The notes under the pieces were generated by a model. It was not told the origin of the DNA, did not search any database, and saw only the letters and a list, made by a program, of their open reading frames with translations. A DNA stretch of 39,566 nt from Gammaproteobacteria bacterium. Lineage in GTDB: Bacteria; Pseudomonadota; Gammaproteobacteria; Steroidobacterales; Steroidobacteraceae. The translations under genes were made by a program, and so were the position numbers. Of the stretch, positions 34,597-39,566 are shown piece after piece (within the stretch, counting starts at the first letter, position 1; every line of letters begins with the position of its first letter). Location: positions 1 through 39,566 of the forward strand of contig PLAH01000096.1 of NCBI GenBank assembly GCA_003134045.1, read 5' to 3'.

Positions 34597-35601
34597 TCAA
34601 ATGCCGTCACGCTCGTCGTCGCGCTTCAAGCCCGGGGGCGGCCAATTGTCGATACGCATGCCGAGAGTCAGACCATGGCTCTCCAGCACTTCCTTGATTT
34701 CCGTCAGCGACTTCTTGCCGAGGTTCGGCGTGCGCAGCAATTCCACTTCGGTACGCTGCACGAGATCGCCGATATAATGGATGTTCTCCGCCTTGAGGCA
34801 ATTCGCGCTGCGGACCGTGAGTTCCAGTTCGTCGACCGGACGCAGCAGAATGGGGTCGAACTGGGTCTCGGTCGCCTTGGTGGTCGATTCGTCCTGGCCC
34901 TGCAGATCCACGAACACCGACAACTGATCCTTGAGGATGCCGCCGGCGCGCCGGATGGCTTCTTCCGGATCGATGGTGCCGTTGGTTTCGATGTCCAGAA
35001 TCAGCTTGTCGAGATCGGTGCGCTGTTCGACGCGCGCGCTCTCGACGTTGTAAGTCACCTTGCGGACCGGGCTGAACGATGCATCGAGCTGCAGGCGGCC
35101 GATGGCGCGGGTCTGCTCCTCGAAGGCCATACGCTGCGCCGCCGGACGGTAGCCGCGGCCGCGCTCGACTTTGAGCGACATGGACAGTTCACCGGCCTTC
35201 GTCAGATTCGCGATGACCAGATCCGGGTTCAGAATCTCGATGTCGTGATCGCCGGCAATATCGCCGGCCGTGACGGGACCCGGACCCTTCTTGTGCAAGC
35301 GCACTTCCGCGACGTCGCGGGTGTGCATGCGAATCGCCACCGCCTTCAGGTTCAGCAAGATGTCGACGACGTCTTCCTGGACGCCCTCGATCGCAGTGTA
35401 CTCGTGCAGCACGCCATCGATTTCGATCTCGGTGATCGCCGCGCCCGGCAAGGACGACAGCAGCACGCGGCGCAGTGCGTTACCCAGCGTGTGTCCGAAG
35501 CCGCGTTCGAACGGTTCGATCACGATACGCGCATGGCGCGGCGACACGGGCTGTACCTTGACGACCCGGGGCTTCAGAAATTCATTGATCGATCCCTGCA
35601 T
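34597..35601 (-). CDS. rpoA: RNA polymerase subunit alpha
   Basis: The product is 334 aa. The N-terminal assembly domain ([29 protein letters not shown]) and the C-terminal domain with the UP-element/activator helices ([12 protein letters not shown]-like region, [21 protein letters not shown]) are both present. ATG 35601 was chosen because [11 protein letters not shown] is the standard start and AGGTGAT precedes it; GTG 35610 is also in frame. In the alpha operon between rpsD and rplQ. Confidence 0.97.
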   Translation of the reverse strand: MQGSINEFLKPRVVKVQPVSPRHARIVIEPFERGFGHTLGNALRRVLLSSLPGAAITEIEIDGVLHEYTAIEGVQEDVVDILLNLKAVAIRMHTRDVAEVRLHKKGPGPVTAGDIAGDHDIEILNPDLVIANLTKAGELSMSLKVERGRGYRPAAQRMAFEEQTRAIGRLQLDASFSPVRKVTYNVESARVEQRTDLDKLILDIETNGTIDPEEAIRRAGGILKDQLSVFVDLQGQDESTTKATETQFDPILLRPVDELELTVRSANCLKAENIHYIGDLVQRTEVELLRTPNLGKKSLTEIKEVLESHGLTLGMRIDNWPPPGLKRDDERDGI

Positions 35602-35704
35602 GGATATCACCTACGTTAACTAACCGCGGACACGCCGCAGCGAAAGCTGCGCTGCGTTACTTGCCAAATTCCTACTTCGACCGTCGCACTTCGATTCGAC
35701 CGTC

Positions 35705-36328
35705 CTACTTCGAATAGAGTTCGACGACCAGACTCTCGTTGATGTCCGGCAGGATCTCCTGCCGATCGGGGACCGACTTCAAGATGCCCGAAAACTTCTT
35801 GTCGTCCACTTCGACCCAGTCCGGAAAGCCCACTTGCGCGGCGATGGTCAGAGCCGCCTGAATGCGCGTCTGCTTCTGGGCCTTCTCGCGCAGATTGATC
35901 ACGTCGCCGGCCTTGCACTGGTAGGAGGCGATGTTGACCCGCTTGCTGTTCACCAAAATGGCCTTGTGGCTCACCAACTGGCGCGCTTCGGCTCGCGTCG
36001 CCGCAAACCCCATCCGATAGACCACGTTGTCGAGCCGGCATTCCAGAAATTGCAGCAACGTCTCGCCGGTGGCACCCGGGCGTCCCGCGGCCTTCTGGTA
36101 ATAGTTGCGAAATTGGCGCTCCAGCACGCCGTACATACGGCGCAGCTTCTGCTTCTCGCGCAGCTGCAGGCCGTACTCCGAAAGACGCTGCTTGCGCTCG
36201 CTCTTGACGCCGCCCGGCGGCACCTCGAGTTTGCACTTCGACTCGAGCGGCTTGACCCCGCTCTTCAGGAACAGGTCGGTTCCCTCGCGACGCGACAGCT
36301 TACATTTCGGACCGGTGTACTTTGCCAT
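35705..36328 (-). CDS. rpsD: Ribosomal protein uS4
   Basis: The product is 207 aa. The N-terminal [19 protein letters not shown] and the S4 RNA-binding domain ([38 protein letters not shown]) are standard. C9 is present, but the CxxxxxxxCxxxC zinc set of some S4 proteins is not complete. A primary 16S rRNA binder, and in E. coli the translational repressor of the alpha operon. 68 bp after rpsK. Confidence 0.98.
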   Translation of the reverse strand: MAKYTGPKCKLSRREGTDLFLKSGVKPLESKCKLEVPPGGVKSERKQRLSEYGLQLREKQKLRRMYGVLERQFRNYYQKAAGRPGATGETLLQFLECRLDNVVYRMGFAATRAEARQLVSHKAILVNSKRVNIASYQCKAGDVINLREKAQKQTRIQAALTIAAQVGFPDWVEVDDKKFSGILKSVPDRQEILPDINESLVVELYSK

Positions 36329-36396
36329 TACAAACCCTTGAGCGAACTTTCAGTAGACAAGCGCTGGGCGGCCCGAGCCGTCTCGAGCGCCGGCGA

Positions 36397-36807
36397 TCAG
36401 ACGCGGCGCTTTTTCGGCGGACGACATCCGTTATGGGGGATGGGGGTGACATCTTCAATGTTCGTGATTTTGAGCCCGCAGCCGTTCAACGCCCGCACAG
36501 CGGACTCGCGACCCGGCCCGGGACCCATCACGCGCACCTCGACGTTCTTCACGCCATGCTCCTGCGCGGCATTGCCGGCCCGTTCCGCGGCCACCTGGGC
36601 GGCGAACGGGGTCGATTTGCGCGAGCCGCGGAAACCACAGCCACCCGACGTCGCCCACGACAGGGTGTTCCCCTGGCGGTCGGTGATGGTGATGATGGTG
36701 TTGTTGAAGGACGCGTGGACGTGCGCGATCGCGTCGAGCACGTTCTTGCGAACCTTTTTGCGCGCCGGCTTGCCGCTCTTGTCGTTCTGTTGTTTCTGAT
36801 CAGCCAT
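36397..36807 (-). CDS. rpsK: Ribosomal protein uS11
   Basis: The product is 136 aa. The basic N-terminal tail is followed by [20 protein letters not shown] and [18 protein letters not shown]; the C-terminus [18 protein letters not shown] is the canonical end. It is part of the 30S platform. It starts 3 nt after the rpsM stop, so translation is coupled. Confidence 0.98.
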   Translation of the reverse strand: MADQKQQNDKSGKPARKKVRKNVLDAIAHVHASFNNTIITITDRQGNTLSWATSGGCGFRGSRKSTPFAAQVAAERAGNAAQEHGVKNVEVRVMGPGPGRESAVRALNGCGLKITNIEDVTPIPHNGCRPPKKRRV

Positions 36808-36810
36808 GGT

Positions 36811-37191
36811 TTAAGCCTTGCCCACTTGGGCATTCATCTTGACCGCCTGCTTGCGCGGGCCCTTGCGGGTACGTGCGTTGGTGCGGGTCCGCTGACCCCG
36901 CATCGGCAAGCCCTTGCGATGGCGGATACCGCGATAGCAGCCCAGGTCCATCAACCGCTTGATGTTCATCGAGACTTCGCGGCGAAGGTCGCCCTCGACC
37001 GCGAACTTCGCGACCTGGGAGCGCAGCGAGGCCACTTCCGCGTCGGTGAGATCCTTCACTTTGACGCTGTGCTTCACCCCGGCGGCATCGCAGATGCGGA
37101 CCGCGCGGCTGTTGCCAACGCCAAAAATGTGGGTTAATCCGATGACGACATGCTTGTTCATCGGGATGTTAATGCCGGCGATACGCGCCAT
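36811..37191 (-). CDS. rpsM: Ribosomal protein uS13
   Basis: The product is 126 aa. [20 protein letters not shown], the [20 protein letters not shown] segment and the GPRKQAVK tail are typical. It contacts the 50S subunit from the 30S head. First gene of the alpha operon, with its own promoter 38-66 bp upstream of the start. Confidence 0.98.
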   Translation of the reverse strand: MARIAGINIPMNKHVVIGLTHIFGVGNSRAVRICDAAGVKHSVKVKDLTDAEVASLRSQVAKFAVEGDLRREVSMNIKRLMDLGCYRGIRHRKGLPMRGQRTRTNARTRKGPRKQAVKMNAQVGKA

Positions 37192-37228
37192 CTACTTCTC
37201 CACCACAGCGCACGCGAAAAAGCGCGCA

Positions 37229-37257
37229 AGTATATTAGAAAAACGCCCGAACTTCAA
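37229..37257 (-). promoter_or_regulatory. Sigma70 promoter of the rpsM-rplQ (alpha) operon
   Basis: On the minus strand: -35 TTGAAG (37252-37257), exactly 17 bp, then -10 TATACT (37229-37234), followed by a 30-odd-base leader to the rpsM ATG. It lies between rpmJ and rpsM, so the alpha genes can be transcribed apart from the spc operon. Confidence 0.75.
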
Positions 37258-37280
37258 GGGAATAGCGTTTTGCACTGCCC

Positions 37281-37397
37281 TCACCCTTGCCGCTGCTTGT
37301 GCCGGGCGTCCGACGAACAAATGATGTAGACGATGCCGCGGCGCCGCACGACTTTGCAGTTCTTGCAGATCTTCTTCACCGAAGGACGAACTTTCAT
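37281..37397 (-). CDS. rpmJ: Ribosomal protein bL36
   Basis: The product is 38 aa: [20 protein letters not shown], then [18 protein letters not shown]. Zinc ligand positions are C11, C14, C27 and H33, the zinc-binding (C+) form. The ATG overlaps the secY stop by 4 nt. It is the last gene of the spc operon before the alpha promoter. Confidence 0.97.
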   Translation of the reverse strand: MKVRPSVKKICKNCKVVRRRGIVYIICSSDARHKQRQG

Positions 37398-38746
37398 TTC
37401 TTACTCCCGATGCCCCGCAGGCTGGCCTTTTTCATCAGGCCCTCATATTGGTGCGACATCATGTGCGACGACGCCTGAGCGACGAAATCCATGACACCGA
37501 CGACGATAATCAACAAAGAAGTGCCCCCGAACTGGAACGGAATGCTCGGGTTCACCATGCGAATGATTTCCGGCAGCAGACACACGGCCATGATGTAAAG
37601 ACCGCCCCACAGGGTCAGGCGGGTCAGCACCTTGTCCAGATACTCGCCCGTCTGCTGGCCGGGGCGAATACCCGGAATGAAGGCACCGGCCTTCTTCAGG
37701 TTCTCCGCCGTGTCGCGGGCGTCGTATACCAGCGCGACATAGAAAAAGGCGAAGCCGATGATCAGCACCGCGAACAGCACGACGTGCAGCGGCTGCCCAT
37801 AATTGAGGATGGCGGCGATCTTTTGCAAGGTCCGCTGGATGGCATTGGGGTTCGGGCTGTTGCCGAAGAATTGCGCGATCGTCGCCGGGAACACCAGCAA
37901 GCTCGATGCGAAAATCGGCGGAATCACACCGGCCATGTTGAGCTTGAACGGCAGGTGCGTGCTCTGGCCCTGCATCATGCGCCGGCCCACCTGGCGCTTG
38001 GCGTAGTTCACTTGAATCTTGCGCTGCGCCCGTTCCACGAACACGCAGAACAAGGTCACCAACACCACGACCACCACGATCAACAGAACCACCAACGGGT
38101 TCATCTCGCCCGAGCGCACCATTTCGAGGGTATTGCCGATGGCCCGCGGCAGCCCCGCAATGATGCCCGCCACGATGATCATCGTGATGCCGTTGCCGAT
38201 GCCGCGCTCGGTGATCTGCTCGCCCAGCCACATGACGAACAGGGTGCCGGTCATGATGGACAGCGTCGCCACGAACAGGAATTGGGGACCGGGGTTCGGC
38301 ACCAGATTGCCGCCCGAATTCTGAATCGCCAGCGCCGCGCCGAATCCCTGGAATCCCGCCAGAAATACCGTGCCGTAGCGGGTGTATTGCATCAGCTTGC
38401 GCCGCCCCGACTCCCCGTCCTTGCGGATCTGCGCCCAGGGCGGATACACCATCGACGCCATCTGGATGATGATCGATGCCGTGATGTACGGCATCACGTT
38501 CAACGCAAAGATGCTGAATCGCTGCAGTGCGCCGCCGGAGAACATGTTGAACATGCCGAGCAGCGTGCCCTGCTGCGTCGAGAAGAAGGCGGCGAAACGC
38601 GCGGCATCGATGCCGGGTACCGGAATGAACGTGCCGACCCGGTAGACCACCAGCGCACCCAGCAGGAACCATAGACGCTTGCGCATTTCCGCAAAGCGCG
38701 TCATGTCTCCTAGAGCCGCCGAGGCATTGGTGCTGGAAGTGGCCAC
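37394..38746 (-). CDS. secY: Preprotein translocase subunit SecY
   Basis: The product is 450 aa with ten membrane helices. Plug and channel segments ([36 protein letters not shown]) and the cytoplasmic loops with [16 protein letters not shown] and [17 protein letters not shown] are standard SecY. It forms the protein-export channel of the inner membrane. The start is a GTG at 38746 with AAGAGA upstream; the in-frame ATG at 38704 would cut the N-terminal tail. Confidence 0.97.
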   Translation of the reverse strand: MATSSTNASAALGDMTRFAEMRKRLWFLLGALVVYRVGTFIPVPGIDAARFAAFFSTQQGTLLGMFNMFSGGALQRFSIFALNVMPYITASIIIQMASMVYPPWAQIRKDGESGRRKLMQYTRYGTVFLAGFQGFGAALAIQNSGGNLVPNPGPQFLFVATLSIMTGTLFVMWLGEQITERGIGNGITMIIVAGIIAGLPRAIGNTLEMVRSGEMNPLVVLLIVVVVVLVTLFCVFVERAQRKIQVNYAKRQVGRRMMQGQSTHLPFKLNMAGVIPPIFASSLLVFPATIAQFFGNSPNPNAIQRTLQKIAAILNYGQPLHVVLFAVLIIGFAFFYVALVYDARDTAENLKKAGAFIPGIRPGQQTGEYLDKVLTRLTLWGGLYIMAVCLLPEIIRMVNPSIPFQFGGTSLLIIVVGVMDFVAQASSHMMSHQYEGLMKKASLRGIGSKK

Positions 38747-38755
38747 GCTGATCTC

Positions 38756-39196
38756 TTATTCCGCGAAACTGCCGCCGGCGGATACCACGGCGCTCTTCGC
38801 ACCCTTGGTCGCCGTGATGACCTTGTCCTTGATGACGTAGGCCTTGCTGACCGTGCCCGACAAGATGATCTTGACGATCTTGGTCTGCTCGGGCACCAGA
38901 TTCGCCTCGATCAGCCCCTTGAGCGTGACGTCGCCCGACTTGACGCGCATCAAATCGTCGAGCGTGAGCTCGGCGCGCGATGCCTTCATGTGCGAACGGA
39001 AGCCGATCTTCGGCAGGCGCCGCTGCAACGGCATCTGGCCGCCCTCGAAGCCCGTCTTGTGGTAGCCGCCCTTGCGCGCGCGCTGCCCTTTGACGCCGCG
39101 GCCGCAGGTCTTGCCCTGGCCCGCGGACGCACCGCGGCCCACGCGCAGATGCGTACGCTTGGAGCCGGCTCCCGGCTTGATGGTATTTAAACGCAT
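38756..39196 (-). CDS. rplO: Ribosomal protein uL15
   Basis: The product is 146 aa. MRLNTIKPGAGSKRTHLRVG, the Gly-rich GRGASAGQGKTCGRGVKGQ and GGYHKTGFEGGQMPLQRRLP are typical. The frame is open upstream but there overlaps rpmD; ATG 39196 is the family start. It lies 5 bp after rpmD and 9 bp before secY. Confidence 0.97.
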   Translation of the reverse strand: MRLNTIKPGAGSKRTHLRVGRGASAGQGKTCGRGVKGQRARKGGYHKTGFEGGQMPLQRRLPKIGFRSHMKASRAELTLDDLMRVKSGDVTLKGLIEANLVPEQTKIVKIILSGTVSKAYVIKDKVITATKGAKSAVVSAGGSFAE

Positions 39197-39201
39197 AGTA
39201 C

Positions 39202-39417
39202 TCACTTCCCGGAGGCCGATGACGGAGCGCCCGGAGCGGGTTCCACCTTCAGCATATGGCTCGCCGCATTCATCATGCCGCGGTTGGACGGCGTATCGGC
39301 CACGACCACGCTGTGCCCGATCCGTCGCAACCCCAAGCCCTTGACGGAGCCGCGAATACTCGCGAGCTGCCCGAAAATGCTCTTGACCAAGGTCACCTTG
39401 ACTGTTTTTTCCGTCAT
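39202..39417 (-). CDS. rpmD: Ribosomal protein uL30
   Basis: The product is 71 aa. [20 protein letters not shown] and [20 protein letters not shown] are family signatures. A short Pro/Ser/Ala-rich extension ([11 protein letters not shown]) follows the usual end near residue 60. It starts 2 nt after the rpsE stop. Confidence 0.97.
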   Translation of the reverse strand: MTEKTVKVTLVKSIFGQLASIRGSVKGLGLRRIGHSVVVADTPSNRGMMNAASHMLKVEPAPGAPSSASGK

Positions 39418-39419
39418 GA

Positions 39420-39566
39420 CTAGCCCACGATCTCTTCGACGCTCTTGCCGCGCTTCGCCGCAATGTCGTCCGGAGTACGCAGCTTCTCGAGCGCATCCAT
39501 GGTCGCACGCACCACGTTGATGGGATTGCGCGAGCCGTAGCTCTTGGCGAGCACGTTGCGCACGCC
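39420..39566 (-). CDS. rpsE: Ribosomal protein uS5, C-terminal part (cut by window edge)
   Basis: The last 48 codons are visible, reading [19 protein letters not shown] and ending [11 protein letters not shown], the standard uS5 C-terminus. The rest lies beyond base 39566. Its position before rpmD is the normal spc-operon order. Confidence 0.95.
   Translation of the reverse strand, partial: GVRNVLAKSYGSRNPINVVRATMDALEKLRTPDDIAAKRGKSVEEIVG

Noticed and set aside
37448-38674. 408-codon plus-strand frame inside secY
   Set aside because: Antisense shadow of secY; the product is His/Arg-rich and resembles no protein family.

Overview
The window is a high-GC chromosomal segment from a gammaproteobacterium. 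The evidence is gene order: miaB-phoH(ybeZ)-ybeY-corC-lnt in one run, ssb divergent from uvrA, and an spc/alpha ribosomal-protein operon with rpmJ between secY and rpsM. I cannot name the genus. No rRNA, tRNA, CRISPR array or complete insertion sequence was seen.

Layout. (1) 1-3124: three genes joined by 4-nt overlaps, namely an OPA-type MFS transporter (cut by the window edge), a gamma-butyrobetaine-hydroxylase-like Fe(II)/2-oxoglutarate dioxygenase and a PhnZ-like HD-domain oxygenase. The best reading is uptake and oxidative C-P cleavage of an organophosphonate, probably 2-trimethylaminoethylphosphonate (TmpA/TmpB type), releasing phosphate and glycine betaine. (2) 3125-5871: an accessory patch with two BrnT/BrnA toxin-antitoxin pairs, a YedA-like DMT exporter and a lone AbrB/MazE-type antitoxin. 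Each BrnTA pair lies just beyond the 3' end of a host gene (tmpB-like, eamA). Beyond each pair is a second, partial copy of that gene's tail (42/47 nt and 44/45 nt identical). (3) 5936-13468: housekeeping genes, lnt, corC, ybeY, phoH and miaB on the minus strand, def on the plus strand, msrB and ssb on the minus strand, then a roughly 670-bp ssb-uvrA gap with several palindromes. (4) 13469-17010: uvrA and an overlapping CobS-like membrane protein that lacks the CobS acidic active-site motif. (5) 17162-20555: pobR-like regulator and pobA (4-hydroxybenzoate to protocatechuate), then a DMT exporter. (6) 20768-23556: two unrecognised small genes, a secreted SnoaL-like protein, pyrD, an N-terminal fragment of a phytanoyl-CoA-dioxygenase-like gene, and a small DUF1648-like membrane protein. 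(7) 23685-27514 minus: M20 peptidase, pirin, GumN/TraB protein and OsmC, probably one transcript. (8) 27505-33989: folE, a zinc-ribbon protein paired with a bactofilin, an aromatic/aspartate aminotransferase, an HDOD protein, a GNAT acetyltransferase, an Ala-rich lipoprotein and pepQ. (9) 34035-39566 minus: rpsE(partial)-rpmD-rplO-secY-rpmJ, a clear sigma70 promoter, then rpsM-rpsK-rpsD-rpoA-rplQ, ending in a strong hairpin shared with pepQ.

Most notable: the phosphonate operon; the two TA pairs bracketed by duplicated gene tails; the CobS-fold protein without its catalytic motif, coupled to uvrA; and the truncated dioxygenase fragment coupled on both sides between pyrD and a membrane protein gene. 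All assignments come from reading sequence motifs and context. No database search was run.
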